A stretch of 64,000 nucleotides of DNA from Collinsella ihumii (lineage in GTDB: Bacteria; Actinomycetota; Coriobacteriia; Coriobacteriales; Coriobacteriaceae). The notes beneath the pieces are model-generated. The model did not search any database. It had not been told where the DNA came from and was given only the letters and a program-made list of their open reading frames with translations. This document shows positions 15,984 to 25,270 of the stretch, one piece after another. Each line of letters starts with the position of its first letter. Position 1 is the stretch's first letter. The DNA is taken from positions 115,223-179,222 of the forward strand of contig NZ_FCOU01000010.1 in NCBI RefSeq assembly GCF_900046475.1. The letters are read 5' to 3'. Made by a program: the position numbers and the translations under genes.

Positions 15984-17264
15984 CTACACGGCGGCGAGGG
16001 CCTGCTCGACGTCGGCAATGAGGTCTTCGGTGTCCTCGATGCCGCAGGACAGGCGCACCATGTCGGGCGCGATGCCGGCGGCAGCCAGCTCCTCGTCATT
16101 CATCTGACGGTGCGTGGCGTTGGCGGGGTGCAGCACGCAGGTGCGGGCGTCGGCGACATGGGTGGCGATCTGAGCGACCTTGAGGTTCTTCATGAACTCC
16201 TCGGCGGCAGCGCGGCCACCGACGAATCCGAAGCTCACCACGCCGCACGAGCCGTTGGGCAGGTACTTCTGGGCGAGCTCGTACCACGGGTCGGTGGGCA
16301 GGCCGGGATACTTCACGAAGCGGACCTTGGGATGCTGGGCTAGGAACTCCGCCATCGCCTGGCCGTTCTTGCAATGCTGTGGCATGCGCACGTGCAGGCT
16401 CTCGAGGCCGAGGTTCAGGTAGAACGCGTTTTGCGGCGACTGGATGCAGCCGAAGTCGCGCATGAGCTGCGAGGTCGCCTTGGTGATGTAGGCGCCGGCC
16501 TGGCCGAACTTCTCGGTGTAGACCACACCGTGGTAGGTCTCGTCGGGCGTCGTGAGGCCGGGATACTTGTCCGCATGGGCATCCCAGTTGAAGTTGCCGG
16601 AATCCACGATGGCTCCGCCCACGGCGGCGCCGTGGCCGTCCATGTACTTGGTGGTCGAATGCGTCACGATGTCGGCGCCCCACTCGATGGGACGGCACAT
16701 GATCGGCGTGGGGAACGTGTTGTCTACGATCAGGGGCACGCCGTGCGCATGCGCGGCGTTGGCGAAACGCTCGATGTCGAGCACGTCGAGCGCGGGGTTG
16801 GCGATCGTCTCGCCGAAGACCGCCTTGGTGTTGGGCTGGAACGCCGCCTCGAGCTCCTCATCGGTGCAGTCGGGGGCCACGAACGTGCTCTGGACGCCCA
16901 TGCGCTTCATGGTGTGTGCGATGAGGTTGTACGTGCCGCCGTAGATGGCGGAGCTCGCCACCACGTGGTCGCCCTCGCCCAGGATGTTGAACAGCGCGAA
17001 GAAGTTCGCCGCCTGGCCGGAGCTCGTCAGCATGCCGGCGGCACCGCCCTCGAGCTCGGCGATCTTGGCCGCAACGGCGTCGTTGGTGGGGTTCTGCAGA
17101 CGGGTGTAGAAATACCCCGCCTCCTCGAGGTCGAACAGACGACCCATGTGCTCGGACGTATCGTACTTCCACGTCGTCGACTGGTAGATGGGGACCTGAC
17201 GGGGCTCGCCGTCGCCGGGACGATAGCCGCCCTGCACGCAGGTCGTTCCAAGATGCTCTGCCAT
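15984..17264 (-). CDS. metY: O-acetylhomoserine sulfhydrylase (aminocarboxypropyltransferase)
   Basis: 426 residues, PLP enzyme of the Cys/Met metabolism family making homocysteine or methionine from O-acetylhomoserine and sulfide or methanethiol. Visible: YTRLQNPTNDAVAAKIAELEGG, SSGQAANFFALFNIL, the NTFPTP segment, and HSTTKYMDGHG with the PLP-binding Lys. ATG at 17264 follows AAGGAG. No S-box or other riboswitch is recognised in the 5' leader. A degraded copy of the first 90 bp recurs at 21270-21365 next to an adapter; that copy is an artefact. Confidence 0.93.
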   Translation of the reverse strand: MAEHLGTTCVQGGYRPGDGEPRQVPIYQSTTWKYDTSEHMGRLFDLEEAGYFYTRLQNPTNDAVAAKIAELEGGAAGMLTSSGQAANFFALFNILGEGDHVVASSAIYGGTYNLIAHTMKRMGVQSTFVAPDCTDEELEAAFQPNTKAVFGETIANPALDVLDIERFANAAHAHGVPLIVDNTFPTPIMCRPIEWGADIVTHSTTKYMDGHGAAVGGAIVDSGNFNWDAHADKYPGLTTPDETYHGVVYTEKFGQAGAYITKATSQLMRDFGCIQSPQNAFYLNLGLESLHVRMPQHCKNGQAMAEFLAQHPKVRFVKYPGLPTDPWYELAQKYLPNGSCGVVSFGFVGGRAAAEEFMKNLKVAQIATHVADARTCVLHPANATHRQMNDEELAAAGIAPDMVRLSCGIEDTEDLIADVEQALAAV

Positions 17265-17674
17265 GCTTTGCTCCTTTTGCTTGAGACGTTGCGTCGTTAG
17301 CAAGGATACTGCAAGGCGGCCGGTGCGGACACAGATGGCGGGCGATGTTTCGAACAAAAGTCATGCCGCGCCCGCGCGAAGATTGCGCGGCGCGCCGAGC
17401 ATTGGTACCGCATAGACCCCACGTTCGATGCCCCATCCGCCCGCCCAGGCTCCATTTCTAGGCATTCTCCCTGCTCTAGGCTATAGTTTTCTCTATATGG
17501 AGCATGCCTTCTTCTCACTGCAGCATAAACGGACCGGACAAGGGGGCGATTGCGTGCACGCTATCTCAAGCATCGGAACAGCCCGCCGTGCGGTGTGCGG
17601 GAACGCGGCGGCGAAGCATCGCCCCGTGGCGCCCTCGCCCGCCCCTTGTCGTTTCTTTTCGCGGAGCCCCATCC
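17265..17674. other. intergenic region between metY and the BcsB-like gene
   Basis: Divergent intergenic stretch. TATAGT near 17481 in CTAGGCTATAGTTTTC is a possible -10 for the plus-strand gene. No RNA element or repeat is recognised. Confidence 0.4.
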
Positions 17675-20416
17675 ATGAGCAGGTCCGCTAGCTCCACTCG
17701 CACAACGGCGCTTCGCGGAAGCCACCTCCACCTTGCGCGCATGCACGCGACGGCCCGGCTCGCCGTCGCGCTTTCGCTGACCGCGACGGCAGTCGCCCTC
17801 ACGCCATCGCTCGCCGCGGCAGAGCAGGACGCGACGGGTGCCGTAGACGAGACGATCGTCGACAGCACCGCGAGCACGCTTGCCGCCGACGGCCATGCGT
17901 TCGACGTGTACGCCGACCATGTCGACATCCAGATGTTCTCCGGACGCCAGACCCTGGATTCCGCGGATAACCTGCAGACGTTTTTCTTCACCATCCCTGC
18001 GGGCGTGGAGCTCGATGGGACCTGCACCATGAATCTGCTCGTCTCCGCCAGCGAGCACCTCGATGACGACCTCGCGCTGACCATCAGCCTGAACGGAACG
18101 GTCGTGCAGTCGATCCCCGTGCAGAAGATCGGATCGGACGGGACCGGTTGGCTCGTCTGCAACATCCCCTCCCAGGTCTTCAAGGTGGGCGCGACCAACT
18201 CGGTCACGCTTGCGCTCGTCCTCGCCGACGTCTCCTCCGACGCCTCCGACGTGCAGGATTACGAGGCACGCTTCACCTCGAGCGATACGAGCAACTGGGT
18301 CGAATTCGACGCGTCGTCCACCATGCAGATGCGCGTGAAGAGCCTGCCCGCCTGCACGAACGCGACGTGGTACCCCCTGCAGTTCGACAGCGTGCTGAGC
18401 GACCCCAAGACCTCGCTCTCCTTCATCACCGACGGCCAGACATCATCGCGCAACGCCGCCTTGTGCATCGCATCGGCATTCGGAGCGCAGGTCCCCTACC
18501 AGTCGGCCATCGACCTGAGCGCGGCGGGCAGCGCCGAGGAGGCAAACGTGCTGGTCGGAGGCATTTCCGACTGGAAGAGCCTGTTCGGCAACCTCGATGT
18601 GGCACGCGCCGGCGACGGGGAGGGCATCGTCGCGACCGCGGGCTCGGTCTCGTACACGTCGATCCCGCGCCTGCTGGTGTATGCGCAAGACGACCAAGGC
18701 CTCTCGCTTGCAGCGGACGCAGCATCCGATCCCGACGCCATGGCCGAGCTCGAGGGAACCTCGGCGGTCATATCGTCCTTTGCATCGACGTCCTCCGTGA
18801 CGCCGGAGGAGCGCGCCGACGGCGCCTACCAGCTCTCCGATTTCGGCTACGAAGACGTGACGCTGCAGGGATCGTCCGGCGAGATCGCCTCGTTTCGCCT
18901 GACACAGCCCGGAGGCGTCGCGAGCGGACCGGGCTCGACGGTGACCATCGAGTTCAGCCATTCGGACAACCTCGACCCCGCGCAGGCGGAGCTGACCGTC
19001 TACATCAACGACGAGCGCGTCGACAGCGTGAGCCTGTCTGATGCAAACGCCGAGGCCGGAAGCCTCACCGTGTCGATTCCTCAGGCGGCTCGCACGAGCC
19101 CCATCATCGACGTGCGGGTCGAGGTCAACAACTACACCGGGGACGTCGACCCGACCAAGAGCGAGAACGCCGGCTCGACCACGATCTCGAGCACCTCATC
19201 GGTGCATCTTGCCCACAGCGACGAAAGCATCAGCCCATCGCTGAGCAGGCTGTTTGCATTTGCATCCACAAGCGGCGAGGAGGACGGGACGGTCGTCGTC
19301 CACGCCGACGGCTTCGATGACGCGCTGCTGAACCTCGCCATGCGCATCGGTCAGGCGAACCTGCAGGCCGTTGACTTCGAGCTGGCGGAGCCGAGCGACG
19401 CCGCAGACGAACAGGACCGTACTCACGACCTCGTCTACATGGGAAGCGCCTCGACCATCGAGCTCCCCGACGAGATCGCGGAGGCGCTCGACGCCGTGCC
19501 GCGCTCGGACGGCACGTACCGCACCGACCGGAGCCTTCCCCTCGATACCGACGATCTGGCCGATGCCGTCGTGTTCCAGACGGTGCCGTCGCCTTGGGAC
19601 CCCGCGCGCGCGGTGTACGTCATCACGTACCCGGAAGGCGCGGAGGACTGGTCGTGCAGCGTGCTGTGCAACGGAGAGATCCTCGGTGCCCTCGACGGGA
19701 CCATCGCCGCCGTCTCCGCAGACGGAACCGTCCACTCCTGCGATACGGCAGGTGTGCAGGATGCCGCCTCCGATGAGGCAGATTCCGCCCAGAAGCTGTT
19801 GCAGAGCCTGATCGGATACCTGCGCAGCCCCGTGGTGATCGCTTGCGGCATCGGCGGGCTTGCAGCCGCGCTCATCGTGGCGATATTCCTGCTGGCGCGG
19901 CATATCTACCGGATGGGACGCGAGCGCGGGGCCGCGGAGGCCGCGGCGAATCGTGCCGAGCAGACGGCCCGTGAGGATGCGGCCGTACACGAGTTGAGGA
20001 AAGAGGCCGACTCCGATTTCGGCATCGGATCGTTCACGTTCGAGGCGCCGGCAAGCGATCTGGAACTGGTCGAAGCTAAAGCGCAGCATGAGACCGGACA
20101 CGGGACCGATGCCGAGATGACGGCAGAGCCCGATGAAGCCGAGCAGGCACTGGAGGCCGAAGCGGATACCGGGGCAGATCGCGAGCCGGCACCGACGGCC
20201 GGCGCCGCTGCTGCAGGCGCTCCCGCGGCCGAGACGGAGGCCGAAGCGGAGGCGAGCCCTCGTCCTGAGGCGGAATCGAAAGACGAGCCCGCGACCGAGC
20301 TCGCGGTCGAACTTGCGACCGCACCCGCGGACCTTGCTTCGCTATCGGAGCCCGCGCCCGCGGTCGAGCCTCGCAGGCGCAAGCAGATCCCCGGCTACTA
20401 CGTCTACGACGACTGA
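17675..20416 (+). CDS. large secreted, membrane-anchored protein with BcsB-like beta-sandwich domains
   Basis: 913 residues. A long basic N-region precedes the signal segment RLAVALSLTATAVALTPSLAAA. The ectodomain alternates beta-sandwich modules of the type LxxSLNGTVVQSIPV and LTVYINDERVDSVSL, which resemble the jelly-roll units of BcsB, the membrane-anchored partner of cellulose synthase. One C-terminal helix lies near residues 719-745, followed by a 165-residue acidic Ala/Glu/Pro-rich cytoplasmic tail ending in a basic-aromatic motif (RRRKQIPGYYVYDD). ATG at 17675 has GCGGAG upstream. No glycan synthase is adjacent, so the function is open. Confidence 0.65.
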   Translation: MSRSASSTRTTALRGSHLHLARMHATARLAVALSLTATAVALTPSLAAAEQDATGAVDETIVDSTASTLAADGHAFDVYADHVDIQMFSGRQTLDSADNLQTFFFTIPAGVELDGTCTMNLLVSASEHLDDDLALTISLNGTVVQSIPVQKIGSDGTGWLVCNIPSQVFKVGATNSVTLALVLADVSSDASDVQDYEARFTSSDTSNWVEFDASSTMQMRVKSLPACTNATWYPLQFDSVLSDPKTSLSFITDGQTSSRNAALCIASAFGAQVPYQSAIDLSAAGSAEEANVLVGGISDWKSLFGNLDVARAGDGEGIVATAGSVSYTSIPRLLVYAQDDQGLSLAADAASDPDAMAELEGTSAVISSFASTSSVTPEERADGAYQLSDFGYEDVTLQGSSGEIASFRLTQPGGVASGPGSTVTIEFSHSDNLDPAQAELTVYINDERVDSVSLSDANAEAGSLTVSIPQAARTSPIIDVRVEVNNYTGDVDPTKSENAGSTTISSTSSVHLAHSDESISPSLSRLFAFASTSGEEDGTVVVHADGFDDALLNLAMRIGQANLQAVDFELAEPSDAADEQDRTHDLVYMGSASTIELPDEIAEALDAVPRSDGTYRTDRSLPLDTDDLADAVVFQTVPSPWDPARAVYVITYPEGAEDWSCSVLCNGEILGALDGTIAAVSADGTVHSCDTAGVQDAASDEADSAQKLLQSLIGYLRSPVVIACGIGGLAAALIVAIFLLARHIYRMGRERGAAEAAANRAEQTAREDAAVHELRKEADSDFGIGSFTFEAPASDLELVEAKAQHETGHGTDAEMTAEPDEAEQALEAEADTGADREPAPTAGAAAAGAPAAETEAEAEASPRPEAESKDEPATELAVELATAPADLASLSEPAPAVEPRRRKQIPGYYVYDD

Positions 20417-20496
20417 CGCCGCGATCCGCTAAGCGGGCGCCCGCGACCCCCCCCCGCACCCCTTCCGCCCCGTGCCCCGCGGCACCCCCCCAGATC

Positions 20497-20612
20497 GACG
20501 GTACGCTATAGGCACGCCACCCCATCGAGAGTACGCCATAGGCACGTTGTTCGCCTGAAAGCGTGCCTATGGCGTACCTTGGATTGAGCTGTGTGCCTAT
20601 AGCGTACCGTCG
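20497..20612. repeat. nested double palindrome (GTACGCYATAGGCAC family)
   Basis: Outer arms CGACGGTACGCTATAGGCAC (from 20497) and its perfect complement ending at 20612 enclose inner arms GTACGCCATAGGCACG (20531) and CGTGCCTATGGCGTAC (from 20562). Outer and inner arms are themselves near copies. A related core recurs at 30881-30938. Confidence 0.75.
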
Positions 20613-20659
20613 TTCACGCGCCCGCGCTCCAGGATTCCTGCCGCACCCTCCTTCGGGCA

Positions 20660-20871
20660 AAAGTGGCTAGAAATTTCTGTTTTGCTGTAAGCCGAGCGCG
20701 GTGGAAATGTCCGATTGACCCATCTTGTCCGCATTGGCTGGTTGAAAAGACGATTTCCGAGCCCTTGCATCCTCGAATCGGGCACTGCCGAGGAGAAACC
20801 TGGCCGACACCGGGCCTCTGGCCCCTCCATCCTGGTTCAGCAACAGCAAAATAGAAAATTCTAGCCACTTT
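20660..20871. repeat. about 210-bp element with 29-bp terminal inverted repeats
   Basis: The left end (20660-20688, begins AAAGTGGCTAGAA) and right end (20843-20871) are inverted copies with three mismatches. The interior has no open frame with a ribosome site. This is MITE-like: no transposase, terminal repeats only. Confidence 0.65.
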
Positions 20872-20956
20872 CTCCCCGGAGAGTGGCATCCCCGGGCCCT
20901 TCGACGCAATAGAGGGGAGTACGGTGCCGTTGATCAACGTTTCCTGAGGTTCATAC

Positions 20957-21046
20957 CCCTGTTCATTCATGAATCAACGGAGCACCTTTTGACGTTTGCC
21001 CAGGATTGGATTTTTTAACACCCCCGTTCATTCATGAATGAACGGG
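20957..21046. repeat. TTCATTCATGAATGAA repeat element, copy 1
   Basis: Two TTCATTCATGAATgAA palindromes flank a roughly 50-bp core containing CGTTTGCCCAGGATTGGATT. The same arrangement, inverted, is at 46396-46490. Confidence 0.75.
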
Positions 21047-21056
21047 ACGAGGGCGC

Positions 21057-21231
21057 CTAGAACTCGGCGAAACGCGGAGAACCGACGTCAACGTCCTCTT
21101 TTCCGGCAAGCAGCTCGGTGAGAGCGGCCAGAAACGGCTCCTCCTCCCCCGCCTTGAAGACAAGGTGCAGGCACACCGAATCGGTGAAGTCCGTTCCCGA
21201 GACGTGCGCGCCGGCATGGTCCGCCACGCGC
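21057..21231 (-). pseudogene. YigZ/IMPACT family protein, C-terminal part (split by adapter artefact)
   Basis: The frame ending at 21057 encodes VSGTDFTDSVCLHLVFKAGE and on to the C-terminus, matching the C-terminal ferredoxin-like domain of YigZ proteins. Its 5' side stops at the 38-bp adapter starting at 21232. About 60 residues that should join it to the N-terminal part at 21368 are absent. The break is technical, so the gene is probably intact in the organism. Confidence 0.65.
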
Positions 21232-21367
21232 CTCTCTCTTATACACATCTAGATTGTCTAAGAGACAGGGGCGGTGGGGACCTGACGGGGCTCGCCGTCG
21301 CCGGGACGATAGCCGCCCTGCAGGCAGGGCGTGCCACGATGCTCTGCCATGCGTGGCTCCTTTTCCT
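21232..21367. other. assembly artefact: Nextera junction adapter plus displaced metY fragment
   Basis: 21232-21268 is a mutated copy of CTGTCTCTTATACACATCT joined to its reverse complement. Directly after it, 21270-21365 repeats 17185-17280 (start of metY) in the same orientation with several substitutions, then the YigZ frame resumes. A circularised fragment from about 17.2 to 21.2 kb would give exactly this join. Confidence 0.9.
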
Positions 21368-21703
21368 TCAGCCCTTGCCCGGCCCGAGCAACGTGCCGCC
21401 GAAATACCGGGTCGTCACGCAGCAGACGTCGCGCAGGTTCGCTCCGCGCAGCACCTCGAGCGTGGGCATGCCGCTTGTGCGCTGCGGCTCGCCGTCATCG
21501 CTTGCCCGTTCGCGGCCGTCCGCCAGAATCCACGCCGGCACGTTATGGCGCGCGTCGAAATGCCGGGCGCGCATGGCCGCCTGGTGGGCAGCAGCCTCCT
21601 GCTCGGTCTCCACGTGCACAAGCTGGGCGATGAACCGGCTCTTGCGGTCGATGAACTCGCCGGTCGCTTCGACCCCTGCCCGCATCGTGATATAGCTCTC
21701 CAT
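21368..21703 (-). pseudogene. YigZ/IMPACT family protein, N-terminal part (split by adapter artefact)
   Basis: 112 codons with the YigZ signature: FIDRKSRFIAQLVHVETEQEA, ARHNVPAWILADG, SDDGEPQRTSGMPTLEVL and TRYFGGTLLGPGKG. Family members are about 210 residues; this piece ends exactly where the artefact begins. The family is linked to translation or stress functions but has no settled reaction. ATG at 21703 follows an AGGGACGGG site. Confidence 0.8.
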
Positions 21704-21830
21704 ACCCGTCCCTCGAACTCAACATGGCGAAAACGAACCGCTATCAATCGTATCAAGTTTTGCAAGAAGACGGACCGGAACCATAGGCGTCGGGCGATTC
21801 TGCCGTAAGGAGCCAGACCGATGCGACGCA

Positions 21831-21872
21831 AAAAACAAACGGACCCCACGCAAGCGACATGGGGCCCGTTAT
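21831..21872 (-). terminator. terminator of the DUF47-pit operon
   Basis: On the minus strand AACGGGCCCCAT pairs with GTGGGGTCCGTT (one mismatch) around a short loop and is followed by a T-rich tract (TTTGTTTTTTG). Confidence 0.75.
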
Positions 21873-21933
21873 CGGCTTCGCAAAACGTACCGTTAATCTC
21901 CCGCAGGCGCGAAAGCGATTGACCGGCGCATTC

Positions 21934-22557
21934 CTAGCTGTTCTTCATCACGATGGAGCCAACCGTGTCGGCAACGTGCTCGACGCTGTCGACGCAATAC
22001 TCCAAGAACGTGTAGACCTCGTGCCACGTGAACACCTGCATGGGGTCGTCGCACGACGTGTGCAGCTTGCGCATGGCGTTGATGTAGACCTGGTCGGCCT
22101 CCTCCTCGATCGAGTTGATCGCGATGACATGCTCTCGCAGGGAGTTGGTGCGCCTGAACTGCGGCAGTTCCTCCAAAAGCTTGCACATCTCCTGGCAGCT
22201 GCGCTCGATCATCTCGACGAGCTGCAGCGCGTCGGGACGGATGGACTGGATGTTGTCGAAGTACAGCCGAAGCAGCACGCCCTCGATCCGGTCGACCACG
22301 GTGTCGAGGTAGTCGCTCACCTCGGCCAGGTCCTCGCGGTCGATCGGCGTCACGAACGCCGTGCTCAGGGCGTCGAGCACCTGATGCTTGTGCTCGTCCG
22401 CCTGCTGCTCGATCGCATGCATGGCGTCGATGTTCTCGCCTATGCGATCAGGGTCGAACGTGCGCATGATGTCGGCGAGCAGCTGAGCCGCCTGGCATGC
22501 GAGTTGACCGCACGAGGTGAACGAATCGAAGTAGAAAGAATCCTTTTTCCTGGCCAC
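21934..22557 (-). CDS. DUF47 (PhoU-like) Pit accessory protein
   Basis: 207 residues, all-helical, with two E-x3-D motifs typical of metal-binding PhoU-like bundles (AIEQQADEHKH and NSIEEEADQVYI). DUF47 proteins are encoded next to Pit transporters and are thought to regulate phosphate uptake at the membrane. It lies about 100 bp downstream of pit on the same strand and is followed by the operon terminator. Confidence 0.9.
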   Translation of the reverse strand: MARKKDSFYFDSFTSCGQLACQAAQLLADIMRTFDPDRIGENIDAMHAIEQQADEHKHQVLDALSTAFVTPIDREDLAEVSDYLDTVVDRIEGVLLRLYFDNIQSIRPDALQLVEMIERSCQEMCKLLEELPQFRRTNSLREHVIAINSIEEEADQVYINAMRKLHTSCDDPMQVFTWHEVYTFLEYCVDSVEHVADTVGSIVMKNS

Positions 22558-22653
22558 GAGACCTGCCTCCCAAGTAGCAGTCGCTATACTTTCATCTTTC
22601 GCGCGCAGACAGACGGCCCGCGAAAGTCCATTGCGAAACGGTTGATACGGACG

Positions 22654-23706
22654 TTAGAACAGCAGCATGAACAGCTTGGCCATGACGAAGCTGATAAGGC
22701 CGCATCCCGGGAACGTGAAGACCCACGTGAGCATCATGTCGCGCACGACGCTCATGTTGATCGCCGAGAGACGCTTGACGGCGCCCACGCCCATGATGGC
22801 GCTCGTCTTGGTGTGCGTGGTGGACACGGGAATGCCGAACACGGTCGAGAGCAGGATGCAGAACGCGCCGGCGAGGTCGGCCGAGAAGCCCTGGAAGCGC
22901 TCGAGCTTGACCATGTCCATGCCCACGGACTTGATAATCTTCTCGCCGCCCACGCTCGTGCCGACACCCATGACCGTGGAGCACAGGAGCATCAGCCACA
23001 CCGGGATGACCGCGCCCGAGAGGTCGGGCTGCCCGTTGGCGAACGCGACGCCGAGCAGCAGCACGCCGATGAACTTCTGGCCGTCCTGCGCACCGTGCAT
23101 GAAGCTCATGGCCGCCGCGGCGAAGATCTGCAGGTACTTGAAGGCCCCGTTGGCTTTGCGCCGATCTACGTTCGCGCAAAGATACGTCAGCGCCTTGCAG
23201 ATCGCCCAGCCGATGGCGAAACCGAGAACAAGGCTCAGCACCAGGCCGTAGATGACCTTGATCCACTCCTGGCCGTTGACGCCGTCCAGACCGTTCTGGA
23301 TGGCGAGCGCGGCGCCGGTGAGGCCGGCGATCAGGCTGTGGCTCTCGCTCGTGGGGATGCCGAATATCGACGCGCCCACGCTGTAGACCACGATGGAGAA
23401 CATCGCCGCGCACAAGGCGATCAACGCTTCGTGGGCGTTGCCGCCAAAGTCGACCATATTGGAGATTGTTGAGGCTACTGATGCGTTGAGGTGCGTCATG
23501 ATCAAGACGCCCAAGAAATTGAAGATCGCGCTCATGATGATCGCGGGACGCACGTTCATGCAGCGCGTCGAGATGCAGGTGGCGATAGCGTTGGGGGCAT
23601 CCGTCCATCCGTTGACGAAGATGACCCCGAGGGTAAGCAACACCGATATCGCCATGATCGGGTTCGAGGTTACTTGACCCAAGAATTCAGCTAGAGAGAC
23701 TTCCAA
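22654..23706 (-). CDS. pit: inorganic phosphate transporter, Pit family
   Basis: About 350 residues with ten or more membrane segments. The duplicated Pit signature is present: GWTDAPNAIATCISTR in the first half and FMHGAQDGQKFIGV plus GIPVSTTHTKTSAIMG in the second. Pit imports phosphate with protons, often as a metal-phosphate complex. I prefer the TTG start at 23706, ten bases after GGAGGAG, over an ATG at 23739 that would place the ribosome site inside the coding region. Pairs with the downstream DUF47 gene. Confidence 0.92.
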   Translation of the reverse strand: MEVSLAEFLGQVTSNPIMAISVLLTLGVIFVNGWTDAPNAIATCISTRCMNVRPAIIMSAIFNFLGVLIMTHLNASVASTISNMVDFGGNAHEALIALCAAMFSIVVYSVGASIFGIPTSESHSLIAGLTGAALAIQNGLDGVNGQEWIKVIYGLVLSLVLGFAIGWAICKALTYLCANVDRRKANGAFKYLQIFAAAAMSFMHGAQDGQKFIGVLLLGVAFANGQPDLSGAVIPVWLMLLCSTVMGVGTSVGGEKIIKSVGMDMVKLERFQGFSADLAGAFCILLSTVFGIPVSTTHTKTSAIMGVGAVKRLSAINMSVVRDMMLTWVFTFPGCGLISFVMAKLFMLLF

Positions 23707-23983
23707 GACGCCAACTCCTCCGTCGTAACGCATGCGCATACAGTCCGAACGATCGGTGGAGCACCCGGGTCGTTGGGACCATACAGCACAATAGGGCGGG
23801 CTTTATTGTGAAACAGCCCGTGGACCTGCGCGTATGCGCGTGACAAGGGTATCACTTTACCGTTTCTTAGCCAATACGTTACAAGCAACCTTGTTTGTAA
23901 GCTCTTTGTAAGCTCGTGGTAAGCCAACCCCTGATAGACAGTGTGAGAGATCGCCCGAGGCCGCGCCTCGCTCGGGCGCGACA

Positions 23984-23992
23984 TGCTATAAT
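23984..23992 (+). promoter_or_regulatory. extended -10 promoter of rnpB
   Basis: TGCTATAAT (extended -10 plus perfect TATAAT at 23987-23992) lies 7 bp before the folded 5' end of RNase P RNA. Confidence 0.8.
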
Positions 23993-23999
23993 GCCCTTC

Positions 24000-24361
<362 letters not shown>

Positions 24362-24383
24362 CCTTCTTGTTCTCATCACGCAC

Positions 24384-24430
24384 ATCGTGGACGCAGGCCC
24401 GCGCAAGCGCATGGAGCCTGCGTCCACGAT
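24384..24430. terminator. 15-bp stem hairpin after rnpB
   Basis: ATCGTGGACGCAGGC and GCCTGCGTCCACGAT pair perfectly about 25 bp beyond rnpB. There is no U tract, so it is either a weak terminator or an RNA 3' end barrier. Confidence 0.55.
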
Positions 24431-24450
24431 CGCGTTCAGGGGCCGCAACG

Positions 24451-24486
24451 AGAAAAGGCCGGCTGCACAAGTAGTGCAACCGGCCC
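24451..24486 (-). terminator. terminator of the divIVA end of the division cluster
   Basis: GGCCGGTTGCAC and GTGCAGCCGGCC (one mismatch) around a short loop; on the minus strand the stem is followed by TTTTC. Confidence 0.75.
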
Positions 24487-24511
24487 TAGAGACTGCAAAA
24501 TAGCCTGGAAC

Positions 24512-25210
24512 CTAGTCGAGATCGTCGACGCCGAAGTTGTCGATCGGGGCGAACGGATCGGCGACCGGGGTGGGCATCGGCGCGGGAGCGGGCTCGGGCA
24601 CCGGGGTGGGCGTGGTCATGGGCGCCGGATCGGCCGCAGGCACCGCGGCGGCGGAACCGCTCGGCGTGGAGCTCAGCAGATCCTTGGGGAACGAGTTCTG
24701 CGCATCGTCCATGAAGTGCTGGATGAGCTTGAGGTACTCGCTCTTAAACTCCTCGCGGGAGGCCTTGAGACGGTCAATCTCCTCGATCTCGGTCTGCTTC
24801 TCGGCGAGCGCCTGGCGGATGACCTCGCGCGCCTTGGCGTCTGCCTCGTTGCGGATGCGCTCGGCGTTCTCACGCGCCTCGGAGATGATGTTGTCGGCGG
24901 TCTGCTGGGCGGCGATGAGCGCAGCGGAGATCTGGCGCTCGCTGGCGGTGTACTCGGGCGCCGGAGCGGGTGCGGGAGCGGCAACGGGCTCGGCCTGGGC
25001 GGCAGCCTGAGCGGCAGCGAGCTGGGCCTGCGTATCGGCCAGCTCCTGCTCGGTGGAGGTCAGGCGGCCCTTCAGATCGACAATCTTGTTGAGCATGGCG
25101 TCGACTTCGGCAGAGACCTGCTCGAGGAACACATCGACCTCTCCGGGATCATAACCGCGCTTGGCCTCGGAGAAGGTCTGCGCCTGGATGTCAGCAGGTG
25201 TGATAGCCAT
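24512..25210 (-). CDS. divIVA: DivIVA/Wag31-type cell pole and division protein
   Basis: 232 residues. The N-terminal membrane-curvature module is typical: ITPADIQAQTFSEAKRGYDPGEVDVFLEQV. A long coiled coil (about 40-70 and 95-180) is interrupted by an Ala/Pro linker and the C-terminus is a Pro-rich tail (PTPVPEPAPAPMPTPV). It recruits growth or division machinery to curved membrane. ATG at 25210 follows AAAAGGAG. Last gene of the yggS-sepF-yggT-divIVA block. Confidence 0.92.
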   Translation of the reverse strand: MAITPADIQAQTFSEAKRGYDPGEVDVFLEQVSAEVDAMLNKIVDLKGRLTSTEQELADTQAQLAAAQAAAQAEPVAAPAPAPAPEYTASERQISAALIAAQQTADNIISEARENAERIRNEADAKAREVIRQALAEKQTEIEEIDRLKASREEFKSEYLKLIQHFMDDAQNSFPKDLLSSTPSGSAAAVPAADPAPMTTPTPVPEPAPAPMPTPVADPFAPIDNFGVDDLD

Positions 25211-25270
25211 GGTAGTTCTCCTTTTCGTCACTGAGGCGCATCCAGGATGCGGCGTGCGCCTCGTGTCATC

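Noticed and set aside
21270..21365. Second O-acetylhomoserine sulfhydrylase start
   Set aside because: Only the first 90 bp, adjacent to an adapter, with error-like substitutions; same orientation as a mate-pair join.
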